DNA from: Desulfobulbaceae bacterium
Lineage (GTDB): Bacteria; Desulfobacterota; Desulfobulbia; Desulfobulbales; Desulfobulbaceae
NCBI GenBank assembly: GCA_012744275.1
Contig: JAAYIE010000002.1
Location: forward strand, 54,265 to 118,264
Length of the DNA stretch: 64,000 nt
Direction: 5' to 3'
The position numbers and the translations under genes were made by a program. Shown piece after piece: positions 1 through 9,093 of the stretch (positions within the stretch are counted from its first letter, which is position 1; each line of letters opens with the position of its first letter). Below the pieces are notes generated by a model that saw nothing but the letters and a program-made list of their open reading frames with translations, made no database searches and was not told the DNA's origin.

Positions 1-29
1 CTGCCCTTTTACAACGAGACGCCGATGTA

Positions 30-962
30 TCAGGAGAAAAATTCCATCAGGTAGCGACCTGCGGTCAGCAGGATGACCACGGCTAAAAACCATTTGATCA
101 ACTTCGCGGGCACATATTTCTGGCAGCGCGCACCGCAGTACATGCCCAACATGCCGCCCAGTCCGAAGAGCAGACCCAAAAGCCAGTCTGGAGCAACGGC
201 CAGTTCGGGATAAAAAGGGGCGATGGCCGTATAAAAGCCCACACCGGCAACAGAGGTTACCAAGGTGCCCATGAGGGTGGCACCACCGATAGTGTAGATG
301 GGCAGCTTGCAGAAACTGACCAGAAAAGGGGCAATGATTGCACCACCGCCTATACCGTAAATCCCGCCGACTATACCTACGACAAAACACAACAGAAAAA
401 CGCCCGCCCTGTTGACATCAAAATGCTCACCCTGGAAACTAAACTGAAAACGTCGCAGATTGGATTGCGTAACCTGCACGGTGCAATCAGCTTGTGTGGC
501 CGAGGTTACAGTGGTGGTCTTACCAGTCTGGAAACGCTGCTCGCTGCGGAGCGTTTGGCCAGTTTTCTTTTTCAGCTGATCAATGACCAGCTTACCGCCG
601 ATGTAGAGGAGCACCAAGGCCGCAAATAGTTTGAAATTTTTGGGATCACGCAGGCCACCAACCCGTACCAGAGCGCCAATCAGCACCCCTGGCAAGGTTC
701 CCAGCACCACGGTCCAGGTAAGGGGCCACAGCATGCGCCCTTCGCGCCAATACCGGTATACACCCGGCGGAATGGCAACAATGTTGTAGAACTGGTTGGT
801 CGAACTGACCGAGGGGTGAGTGTAGTGGAGAAAAGACATCTGAAATGGCAAGAGGAGAAAGGCTCCGGAAATCCCGCCCATGGATGTGAAGAAGGATATG
901 CAGAAGGAAACGAGGGGTGGCAGCCAGGGATCGACGGTAACTCCGGAAAGGGGAAAATACAT
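30..962 (-). CDS. TauE/SafE (YfcA-like) sulfite/anion exporter family membrane protein
   Basis: ORF of 310 aa; hydrophobic repeats with GGIYGIGGGAIIAPFL and GATLMGTLVTSVAGV motifs typical of the TauE/SafE family. Confidence 0.85.
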   Translation of the reverse strand: MYFPLSGVTVDPWLPPLVSFCISFFTSMGGISGAFLLLPFQMSFLHYTHPSVSSTNQFYNIVAIPPGVYRYWREGRMLWPLTWTVVLGTLPGVLIGALVRVGGLRDPKNFKLFAALVLLYIGGKLVIDQLKKKTGQTLRSEQRFQTGKTTTVTSATQADCTVQVTQSNLRRFQFSFQGEHFDVNRAGVFLLCFVVGIVGGIYGIGGGAIIAPFLVSFCKLPIYTIGGATLMGTLVTSVAGVGFYTAIAPFYPELAVAPDWLLGLLFGLGGMLGMYCGARCQKYVPAKLIKWFLAVVILLTAGRYLMEFFS

Positions 963-990
963 GGCATCCTCCTTATGGCTTGACTGACAA

Positions 991-1028
991 TTTCAAGACA
1001 CGATAATTTATATTTTCGTGTCTTGAAA
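991..1028. promoter_or_regulatory. Perfect 13-bp inverted repeat TTTCAAGACACGA-N12-TCGTGTCTTGAAA, candidate operator
   Basis: Read directly: arms 991-1003 and 1016-1028; lies between divergent tauE-like and tunR-like genes. Confidence 0.6.
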
Positions 1029-1197
1029 CCTTTATACCTCGTCCGGGAATACCGATCAAGTCTTTTCGCACTTCAAACAATACAGGGGCACCCTCTCAGC
1101 CACTGCAGTTGCAAAAAATTTTTGTTGATACCCATACTGCAGGCAAAGTCAGACGATTCTGCAAAGAGTGTCGCTAATATGGTATGATTCTCAAGTT

Positions 1198-2250
1198 ATG
1201 GCAGACGAAAAAAATCAACCAGACAACTCATGCCTGGACAGCAGGCAACTGGCGATCCTGGAAGCCTCCTTCCGCACTTGGGCCGATAAAGGGCGACCGG
1301 ATATCCACCTGGCCAGACGGCGCATCCTGCTGATCTTTTTGCTTGTTCGTTATGGAGGCATCAAGCTGAGTGAGGTGCTTGCTTTGGATATCTCCCGATC
1401 CTTAGACAGGAATAGCCACACCCTGAATATTGCCGGCAGCGAAGGAAAATCCGGGCGCAGTATCGCTTTGCCTGAGCACATCAGCCAAGAGATTCGGCGC
1501 TTGCTGGCAGATACCCCTTTTCGCAACTACCTTGCCCAGTCTGGTCTGCGGGTTGACCCGGCCTTTGTCCGCCGCAAGTTCTATGAACGCAGTGTAGAAT
1601 GTGGTTTTGCCAAACAGCTGGGCAGTCCAGAAATGATTCGGCGGGCACGTGCAGTCGAACTGATGCAGGCGAACGTGCCCTTGCCTGCCGTACAAAAATT
1701 TCTTGGCCAGGCCACCGCCGGGCTGACCTCGGCTTATGCCCCCTTTGACGAGGCCGCGCTCAACAGTATGACTTCCTGGTACGTCGAACAGGAAGGCAAA
1801 CAGCTGAGCAGCGCACGCAACACCCTGCATGGCCGAATAACGACAATTCAGCAGGGATCAATCCAGGCATTGGTGGAGGTAACTACAGCCACGCACCACA
1901 TCCTGCGTTCGGCCATCACCATCAGCAGTCTCAAACGGCTGCAACTGCGCGTAGGACGTCTGGTCAGTGCCGAAATCAAGGCGCCCTGGCTGCATCTCGG
2001 TCGGAATGCAGATAACCCGGCGGGAAGTGCAGACAACTGCTTTCAGGGCGAAATTATCCGGATCACAAGCGGTTCTGTCATCGTTGAATACATCGTCAGC
2101 AGCCCGGATGGAATGGAATTTTGCGCCCTGCTTTCTCGTCCGGTCGCAGACGCACTCCAGTTTGTCTGTGGTGACCAGGCCTGGGTCTTTTTTTCCTGCT
2201 TTGCAGTTGTGCTGCACGCAGAGCCCATGCCCCTGCCGCAGGGCGCGTAA
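1198..2250 (+). CDS. TunR-like transcriptional regulator: degenerate XerC/D-type integrase domain fused to C-terminal TOBE/Mop molybdate/tungstate-binding domains
   Basis: Integrase-like fold (LLVRYGGIKLSEVLALD ... PEMIRRARAVELMQANVPLPAVQKFLGQATAGLTSAYAPF) followed by two TOBE/Mop-like segments (SARNTLHGRITTIQQGSIQALVEV..., FQGEIIRITSGSVIVEYIV...). ATG at 1198 preferred over 1168. Confidence 0.75.
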   Translation: MADEKNQPDNSCLDSRQLAILEASFRTWADKGRPDIHLARRRILLIFLLVRYGGIKLSEVLALDISRSLDRNSHTLNIAGSEGKSGRSIALPEHISQEIRRLLADTPFRNYLAQSGLRVDPAFVRRKFYERSVECGFAKQLGSPEMIRRARAVELMQANVPLPAVQKFLGQATAGLTSAYAPFDEAALNSMTSWYVEQEGKQLSSARNTLHGRITTIQQGSIQALVEVTTATHHILRSAITISSLKRLQLRVGRLVSAEIKAPWLHLGRNADNPAGSADNCFQGEIIRITSGSVIVEYIVSSPDGMEFCALLSRPVADALQFVCGDQAWVFFSCFAVVLHAEPMPLPQGA

Positions 2251-2581
2251 TGACAACCGCAAACCCATATAAAAAATTGCCTTTACCGGATATTCCTGGG
2301 TAAAAGGTGCTTGTATATAAAAAAGCAGAGGGAAAAGGGGGGCTGCAGCGGTGCCTGAGGTACAGGAACCCTGCACTACCAACTCCAGTTCCAGTGCAGA
2401 GATGTTATCAAATGGGCCAAAGGCAGTACGATGCAAGCTGAGCTCAGTACGCCAGCCCGCATTTGCCGATACCGATACAGGTGCGCTTTAAGGTGAAATT
2501 GGACTGATCAGCTCGTTAACAACAATTAACAACAAGGACAGCAAAACGCGACCAAACCGCTTTTACTGCAGCGTAACAATC

Positions 2582-3400
2582 ATGAGTATGCGCGACATTA
2601 CAGCTGCAGAGCTACGTGCTCTGCAGGCAAGCAGCAAAGAAAAAAGCTATCTTCTGGTAGATGTACGGAACCACGATGAATACCACAAGGGGCATCTTGC
2701 TGGAGCAGTGCTTCTTCCGCTCCATGATCTGCCCGAGCGGATTGAAGAGTTGCCGCAGGACCGCGACATCATCTTTTACTGTCGCACCGGAGTGCGGTCG
2801 CGGGCAGCCGCGACTGCTCTGGCAAACCTGCCGGGGTTTCAAGGGGAGGTGCTGAACCTCAACGGCGGCATCATTGAATGGGAGGGAGTGACTTTGCCCG
2901 GACAGCCTCGTTTGCACCTCTTCCCTCCCACCAACAATCAGGCAGACAGCCTGCTGCAGGCCATGAGCCTGGAGCGCGGTGCAGCCAAAGTATACGACTC
3001 CATGCTGGCCCGTTATGGCGATATGGATTGGGCAGCAACACTGAAAAGTATGGCTGCGGAAGAAGTTGTCCATGCACGGTTGCTCTACAAGGCTCTGCAG
3101 CAGTACCAGGAGCATCTGCCCGCCTTTGAGGAACTCTACAGACAGGTGCCCGATGATTTAATTGAAGGCGGCTTCTCCCGGGAAAACATTGAGGTCGAAC
3201 TGGCACGCCCGGACGGTGCCCCTTGCAGGGTCGTGTACGAACTGGCGTTGGCGATTGAATACTCGGCCTACGATCTCTATCGCAGCCTGGCACAGCGCTT
3301 CCGCCAGGACGTCATTGCAGAAGTCTTTCTTGGCATTGCCCAGGCAGAAAAAATGCATCTGCGCCGGGCCGCTGAAGCGCTCGCACGCTGCCAACGCTGA
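2582..3400 (+). CDS. Rhodanese domain fused to rubrerythrin/ferritin-like domain
   Basis: N-terminal rhodanese with active-site loop CRTGVRS; C-terminal helical ferritin-like segment with E..H pattern (AAEEVVHARLLYKAL, AQAEKMHLRRA). Confidence 0.8.
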   Translation: MSMRDITAAELRALQASSKEKSYLLVDVRNHDEYHKGHLAGAVLLPLHDLPERIEELPQDRDIIFYCRTGVRSRAAATALANLPGFQGEVLNLNGGIIEWEGVTLPGQPRLHLFPPTNNQADSLLQAMSLERGAAKVYDSMLARYGDMDWAATLKSMAAEEVVHARLLYKALQQYQEHLPAFEELYRQVPDDLIEGGFSRENIEVELARPDGAPCRVVYELALAIEYSAYDLYRSLAQRFRQDVIAEVFLGIAQAEKMHLRRAAEALARCQR

Positions 3401-3511
3401 TCCCGTTTTCCTAAAAACGGGGTGATCCATCACCCTTGCAACATCGAAAAAGCAATGTCGTGGGCCAAAGCAATGCCTATTGATTGTCAGCTTAACCGTA
3501 TGAAATTCAAT

Positions 3512-4489
3512 TCAGCGCACTCCACCTTTTCTGTACAGGCGAAAGGAAAGACAGCACAGAGCAAGGAAGGGGTGACGCCGTAGAAACGGGGTTACTTCCA
3601 AGCGCACACCGGAATGGCGTTCAATCTTCCAGACAATGTAGTCCACTCCACCCTTGAAGGTGAAAGCAGCCTTCATCAGGCGCAGCATGGACAGCACCTT
3701 GCCCTGAGCGATACGCACACGCCAGGCAAGGCGGGCAGAGCAGTATGTAAACCATGCTGAGCGTGTTTTCCCCTGGCGATCACAACATAGATCGCATGCA
3801 GGTTCTGCATCACCACCCGCCACAGCGGTGTTGTCCAGCATTGTCAGTGCAAGGGGCGTGATTGCCGTAAAAAAGGCGGTGGACGCTGTGAAAAGTTGCA
3901 GCTGCCGGTTTGGCTGCTCTGGCCGAAATTCCGCTCGGTACGTTAATCCAAGGCCTTTCAACCACAGTTCCTGCAGGCTCCAGCCAGACTGCAGCAGGGG
4001 CAGCGTACGACCGATAAAGGTGCAGACCGCCTCGGCAAAACCAAGATATATCTCATCAGCCGTGGTCCTGTCGCGCACCCAGACCAGGGCAGTGGGCTGG
4101 CAAAACCTGGCCCAGAGGTAGGAATGAAACCAGCGCCGCGACACGCCACGCTGGAAGTCTGCAAGGGAGAGGAGCGCATATTTGGCCCGTACCCTTTGTC
4201 CCGTATCCAGTTCAGCTTCCAGATAGTAGACATTGGGCGGCAGCAAGGCATTCATGATAGCTGCTAGACGGTGCCGGTGTGTAGCCCTGTAATCATCCAC
4301 CAGCATGTACAAGTCGAACAACCCGTTTAGATTACCGTTGTGCAGACAGGAACCATACAGAAGTACAGCACGCAGGTTGGAGCCAAAACTGGCCACAAGG
4401 GTATCAACCAAGACTGAAACCTCAGCCACCGGTTGTGGGGCATGCTGGGCGATGCAGGACGCCAATTGAGCCAGGCGGGCACTCGACAT
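3512..4489 (-). CDS. Tam41/MMP37-like nucleotidyltransferase (putative CDP-lipid synthase)
   Basis: LYGSCLHNGN...FDLYMLVDD, KYALLSLADFQRG, SYLWARFCQPTALVWV resemble the Tam41 pattern YGSGV...D.i..V.D...KYG..s...GR.QKP; overlaps start of the kinase gene. Confidence 0.55.
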   Translation of the reverse strand: MSSARLAQLASCIAQHAPQPVAEVSVLVDTLVASFGSNLRAVLLYGSCLHNGNLNGLFDLYMLVDDYRATHRHRLAAIMNALLPPNVYYLEAELDTGQRVRAKYALLSLADFQRGVSRRWFHSYLWARFCQPTALVWVRDRTTADEIYLGFAEAVCTFIGRTLPLLQSGWSLQELWLKGLGLTYRAEFRPEQPNRQLQLFTASTAFFTAITPLALTMLDNTAVAGGDAEPACDLCCDRQGKTRSAWFTYCSARLAWRVRIAQGKVLSMLRLMKAAFTFKGGVDYIVWKIERHSGVRLEVTPFLRRHPFLALCCLSFRLYRKGGVR

Positions 4490-5472
4490 CAGCAGCTCCG
4501 CACAAAACTGGCACTGCCGCCATAGCTCACCAGTACCGGCTCGTTTGCGTCCTTGGGATGATACAGCTCGCCATCAAGCGCCAGTGGGCTGTTCAGCCAT
4601 AGTCGTAACATCCCGGCATTGCATGAGTGGTACCCCAGGTCAGCACCGGCGGCCCAGGCTTTCCCCATGGCCAAAAGCGGCAAACGCCACAGCAGGCCGG
4701 ATGCCCGGGTTTCGACCACAGTGCAGCGCAACAGGCCTTTTTCTTTGCCCCAAAAAGGTTTCAGGCCAAAAAGCAAACGCTCGTGGGTGGTGATGAGGGC
4801 AAGCAGCGCATTGACTCTCCGTTCCGTAACGGTGTTGGTGGCCAAAGTGAGCTGCGTGCCGATCCTGTTGCTGCTTCCCGCTAAAAAAGTAGCGACTAGG
4901 GAGCTGAGTATGGTTCGGCAAATACCAGGCAGGCCGTGCCAGCTGCGGTGGTGGAGAGATTGCCGGTAGGAACAAATGCCCTGGGTAATGGCCGCAAGGC
5001 CAAGGAACATGCCGTAGCGATCTTCCTGGCCGGGAATCTGCAAGCGCAACAATGGTCGGGTAACGCAATGCAGACTGCCCCGGCCATCCGGGTGAAGCAG
5101 ACGGCGCAGATTGCCCAGCGGGTTGCCGGCAAGCCCGGCATCGGCGGCGATCATGTTGGTTGTGCCCGCGGCCAGCACCGCCAATGGCGGTACATAGGCA
5201 AAAATCTGCTTGCCAAAAAGTATGCTCAATACTGCCTGCACCGTACCGTCTCCACCGCAGATCACCAGAAGGTCAAGGTGCTGATCGGCCAGTTCCTCCA
5301 GGGCGCACTGCACTTCCACAGGATTCTGCACGCTATGGACCACAACATGCTCCAAACCACTGCACAGTTGGGCCAGCATTCCTGGGTGACGGTAATTAAA
5401 ACCGCTAAGCGGATTGTGCAGCAGGCCAATGCGCGCCACTGCAGCTGACAGTGGAATTGAACTGTTCATCAA
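4489..5472 (-). CDS. Diacylglycerol kinase-catalytic-domain lipid kinase (DAG/ceramide kinase-like)
   Basis: GGDGTVQAVL and LAAGTTNMIA motifs, C-terminal DGE. Confidence 0.75.
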   Translation of the reverse strand: MMNSSIPLSAAVARIGLLHNPLSGFNYRHPGMLAQLCSGLEHVVVHSVQNPVEVQCALEELADQHLDLLVICGGDGTVQAVLSILFGKQIFAYVPPLAVLAAGTTNMIAADAGLAGNPLGNLRRLLHPDGRGSLHCVTRPLLRLQIPGQEDRYGMFLGLAAITQGICSYRQSLHHRSWHGLPGICRTILSSLVATFLAGSSNRIGTQLTLATNTVTERRVNALLALITTHERLLFGLKPFWGKEKGLLRCTVVETRASGLLWRLPLLAMGKAWAAGADLGYHSCNAGMLRLWLNSPLALDGELYHPKDANEPVLVSYGGSASFVRSC

Positions 5473-5489
5473 AGAAAGCAGCAGCGGCT

Positions 5490-6719
5490 TTAAGGGTCGG
5501 TGTGCCGGGCACGACCGGAAAAGATGCGGGCAGCAAGGGTGTTCACGTAAGGTGGGCTGTCCACATCAAGCAGCCAGGAGCGCAACGGTTTTTTTGTTGC
5601 CCAGCACACTTTAACGGCGTAAATCAAACGGGCAAACAGCAGGATGGTGCTCAGCACGGTCCAGGCAGTAACCGTCACCAGGCCCAGATCTGGCCGGCCA
5701 ACCAAAAGACTTGCAGTAAGCAGGATCAGGCTGGGATTGCGGCGCGCAGTAATCAAACGGAAATAGGAATCAAAAGGCTGCCAGCAGAAGATTCCGAAAC
5801 GGCCAAGCACCCATTGGAAGGAGCCCTCCACCAGGCGGCCGCCAATATAAAAAATGAGGAGCAGCCAGAAATATGCTGCTAAGGGCATGCTGAGACCGGC
5901 TGCCAGGGCAGTCGGCAGACCTAGCCCCCAGAGCATGTACCAGAGCGGCGGATGAACAATGTCAATGATATGGTCAAAATAATGGCCGAAACGGCTGGAA
6001 GTGAGGGTAACACGGGCCAGTTTACCGTCCACCGTGTCCAGAAAAGTCATCAACCAGCCAGCAAGCAGCCCAAAAGCGTATAACCCGTTAGCAAAGCAGA
6101 TACCGGCGAGCAGAACCAGGAGAAAACCGGTAAAGGTTACCTGGTTGGGCGTAAAACGCCTGCGTACACACCAGGCCACCACATGCCTGGCAGGCCAGGG
6201 CCAGACCCATTTGGTGACCAGATCTGTCACCCCCTTGTACGACCAGTCAAAGAGCCGCTGTTCAAGCACAGCTTTGCTCTCGGCCTTTATGGGCAGAACA
6301 AAGGCAGCCTCACTTTTGCGCAGTTTACCCTGGAAATGCACACTGATATCTGCCGGAGTGCTGACCTGGACATCACCCAGCATTGCAGCAGACACCGACG
6401 CTCCGGCATCGTCTGCGTTGAGCAACGCCAGCGCCTCCATCGCCTGGCCAGCAGCCACATGGGCGGCCACAATACGCCGCACAGGCGCATCGAGTTGCAG
6501 CATCAGAGCCGGGGTCGCGCCCAGATGCTTGATCAGGCGGTCATCAAAGAGGTAATCACCGCGGATAAGAAGCACAGAATCTTCTTGTGGCAGGCTGGCG
6601 AGTGATTCCTGCCCTACCGGAATAACGCTCAGCCCGAGGAGCCGCTCTATACGTTCACCGGAAGTCATGCCCCAGATACTGACCGGGCTTGGATGGGTAA
6701 TGTGCAGATATATACTCAT
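5490..6719 (-). CDS. CDP-alcohol phosphatidyltransferase with N-terminal NTP-transferase-like (degenerate) domain
   Basis: DGKLARVTLTSSRFGHYFDHIID matches the CDP-alcohol PT signature DGxxAR(x8)GxxxDxxxD; linker and N-terminus resemble IPCT-DIPPS layout; ATG at 6719 preferred. Confidence 0.8.
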   Translation of the reverse strand: MSIYLHITHPSPVSIWGMTSGERIERLLGLSVIPVGQESLASLPQEDSVLLIRGDYLFDDRLIKHLGATPALMLQLDAPVRRIVAAHVAAGQAMEALALLNADDAGASVSAAMLGDVQVSTPADISVHFQGKLRKSEAAFVLPIKAESKAVLEQRLFDWSYKGVTDLVTKWVWPWPARHVVAWCVRRRFTPNQVTFTGFLLVLLAGICFANGLYAFGLLAGWLMTFLDTVDGKLARVTLTSSRFGHYFDHIIDIVHPPLWYMLWGLGLPTALAAGLSMPLAAYFWLLLIFYIGGRLVEGSFQWVLGRFGIFCWQPFDSYFRLITARRNPSLILLTASLLVGRPDLGLVTVTAWTVLSTILLFARLIYAVKVCWATKKPLRSWLLDVDSPPYVNTLAARIFSGRARHTDP

Positions 6720-7043
6720 GGGTTGTTCTCCATGTGGTAAAATGACGACATACATTTTCCAGCACGCTGCGCTGGGTTACCGGAAGCATCATGCTAATTG
6801 GGGTATTCGTCAGGTGCTGTCAGCAGGAAAACAGAGCATGCAGTGGTAAGCTCTTCCTAACTTTGATGACACCTCACATACACATCATGCCCGGCAGTTG
6901 AGTATGCGTCCGCTTGGTATCATTTCACCATAGCCAGCGCAAAGCAGACAGCACCAGAGTAACAGAAAACAAATAAGATGCACAGCATGCGACCACATGA
7001 CGCTGCAATAAACGGGAAGAGCAGCAACACCAGTGATGGTGGC

Positions 7044-8063
7044 ATGGCCCTGTCTCAGGAAAAACCCTGGGTGCTGGCCCATCTGTCTGATTTGCATCTC
7101 GCCCGTACAGCAGGTTTGCGGCTGCATGACCTCCATGGCAAACGGCTCCTTGGCTGGTTGCGCTGGCAACTGAAGCGCCGCTTCCGGCAGAATGAGGGCC
7201 TGCTTACCACCCTAGCCTGCGAGCTGCAACAGAACTCGCCGGATCATATTGCCATTACCGGTGATTTGTGCCACCTGAGCCTGGTCGCCGAATTTGGAGC
7301 TGCGCGGGATTGGCTTGCAAGTCTGGGCGATCCGGCCAGATGCAGCCTTGTTTTCGGCAATCACGATCAGTATGTGGCCACAGACTGGGCACACAGCTGC
7401 GGCCTACTCCTGCCCTGGCTGCAAGGTGACGCCCACCATGCTCCAGAAAACAGGCCAGCACAGCTCGACACCCTCTTCCCCCTGCTGCAACGCCGGGGCA
7501 GTGTTGCCCTCATCAGCCTGAACTCGGCCCGGCCCACAACACTGCATCTGGCCTCGGGTAAAATCGGAAGAGAGCAGCTTGACCGCCTGCAGCAGGTGCT
7601 AATCGAACTTAAAGGACAGCAGCTTTTTCGCATCCTGCTCCTGCACCATCCTCCTACCCAGGATACGGGGGTCTTCAGCCGCAGGCGCGGCCTGGATGAT
7701 GGGCCCGAGTTACGGGCTCTTTTGGCAGAGCATGGGGTGGAACTCATCCTCTCTGGCCACACCCATCGCAGCGCCTCCGGGGTCCTGCCCGGTCCCCATG
7801 GCCCAATTCCACTCTTCGGCGCACCGTCGATCACCTCCGTTGAAAGTGACGAGCACAAACGAAGCAGCTACTACCTCTTTACCATTTGCCCGGCACAGGA
7901 TGGTAGCACCGGCTGGACCATCGCGGTACGCCACCGCCTCCTTGCTGCTAATGCACAGGCCTTCATTGACGGACCTCAACAATGCTGGTTCAGCCCGGCA
8001 ACCCCTGCAAAGCCCCCCGCCAAAACAGCCTGCGCAGGCGAAATAGAGCAGCAAGGCCAATGA
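7044..8063 (+). CDS. Calcineurin-like metallophosphoesterase
   Basis: SDLHLAR, GDLCH, GNHDQY, GHTHRS motifs; 3' end overlaps convergent lptG. Confidence 0.85.
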   Translation: MALSQEKPWVLAHLSDLHLARTAGLRLHDLHGKRLLGWLRWQLKRRFRQNEGLLTTLACELQQNSPDHIAITGDLCHLSLVAEFGAARDWLASLGDPARCSLVFGNHDQYVATDWAHSCGLLLPWLQGDAHHAPENRPAQLDTLFPLLQRRGSVALISLNSARPTTLHLASGKIGREQLDRLQQVLIELKGQQLFRILLLHHPPTQDTGVFSRRRGLDDGPELRALLAEHGVELILSGHTHRSASGVLPGPHGPIPLFGAPSITSVESDEHKRSSYYLFTICPAQDGSTGWTIAVRHRLLAANAQAFIDGPQQCWFSPATPAKPPAKTACAGEIEQQGQ

Positions 8064-9093
8064 GCGCCACCGGCAGCAGGGCTGTGAGCAGAGGGGGCAA
8101 ACCAAAGATCAGCCCCCATTGCACCGTAATCTGGTCCAAAAAATACAAGACAATACCAACAAAGGAACCAATGGCAATACGGGGGCCAGCCCCGAGGCTG
8201 CGGGTTGAGCCGAAGACAAAGCTCAGAGCCAAGAGGGCCATGACCATGGTGCTCAGCGGTACCGTGAATTTTCGCCACAGGGCTATGGCATACTGAGTGC
8301 TGTTCTGACCGCTTAACTGCAAAATTTCAATGAAACGAACCAGATCGGGTGTGGAAAGGCTGTAGGGCGGCACTCCCAGCACCCCTGCCTGGGCCGCCGT
8401 GAGGAACCCTTCAACCGGCAAAAACGGTTCGGTTTCAATGCGGACCACCTTGTCTTCACTGACAGATCTACGAATGATATCGTACAATATCCACAAGCGC
8501 TCACCCTCCAGCCGGGCCTGCCGGGCCTGGATATACGACTGCAGGCGCCCTTGGCCATCGAAGGAAAAAATTGCGACATTTTCCGCAAGATCCTTGGTCA
8601 GCATGCGCTCAACCCGGATAAAGGCTGCGCCCCGGCGCAGCCAAAAACCGTCTCCCAGCATGGTCAGCCCCTGTTCGGCAACAGTGGTGCGGCTCTGCCT
8701 GGCGCGAGCCTCTGCCTCCATGCGCGGAATGGCGAATTCTCCCAGCAGGGCCGCGCTGCCAATTAAGAGTGTGCTGGCCGCCAGAACAGTAGCGCAAATA
8801 CGCAGTGAAGAAACACCACAGGCCTCCATGCCTACCAGTTCACCGTTATCGGCCAGAGCTCCCATGGCGGTAATGCCACCCAGCAGGGTGGTGATTGGCA
8901 GCAGATCGAGCATCCGCTTCGGCAAGGTCAAAAAAACAACCAGTATTGCGTCATTGAAGCGGTAGCCATGACGGCCCACCTCATCAAGCTGTACGAGTAA
9001 ATCAAGCAAACTGAGCAGCATCACCAGGATGGCTAAGATGAGCAGGCAATGGTGTAAAAAGTTGCGACTGATGTACAGATCGAGAATTTTCAT
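7990..9093 (-). CDS. lptG: LptG family LPS/lipid export permease
   Basis: YjgP/YjgQ-family architecture (MKILDLYISRNFLHHCLLILAILV..., C-terminal TM helices); directly downstream of lptF; ATG at 9093 preferred. Confidence 0.8.
   Translation of the reverse strand: MKILDLYISRNFLHHCLLILAILVMLLSLLDLLVQLDEVGRHGYRFNDAILVVFLTLPKRMLDLLPITTLLGGITAMGALADNGELVGMEACGVSSLRICATVLAASTLLIGSAALLGEFAIPRMEAEARARQSRTTVAEQGLTMLGDGFWLRRGAAFIRVERMLTKDLAENVAIFSFDGQGRLQSYIQARQARLEGERLWILYDIIRRSVSEDKVVRIETEPFLPVEGFLTAAQAGVLGVPPYSLSTPDLVRFIEILQLSGQNSTQYAIALWRKFTVPLSTMVMALLALSFVFGSTRSLGAGPRIAIGSFVGIVLYFLDQITVQWGLIFGLPPLLTALLPVALIGLAALFRLRRLFWRGALQGLPG

Noticed and set aside
1198-1800. Active phage integrase / mobile element
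   Set aside because: Catalytic residues appear degraded and C-terminal TOBE/Mop domains point to a regulator rather than a recombinase
1858-2436. 192-aa antisense ORF over the TunR-like gene
   Set aside because: Antisense shadow ORF with no recognisable domain; opposite strand is a well-supported gene
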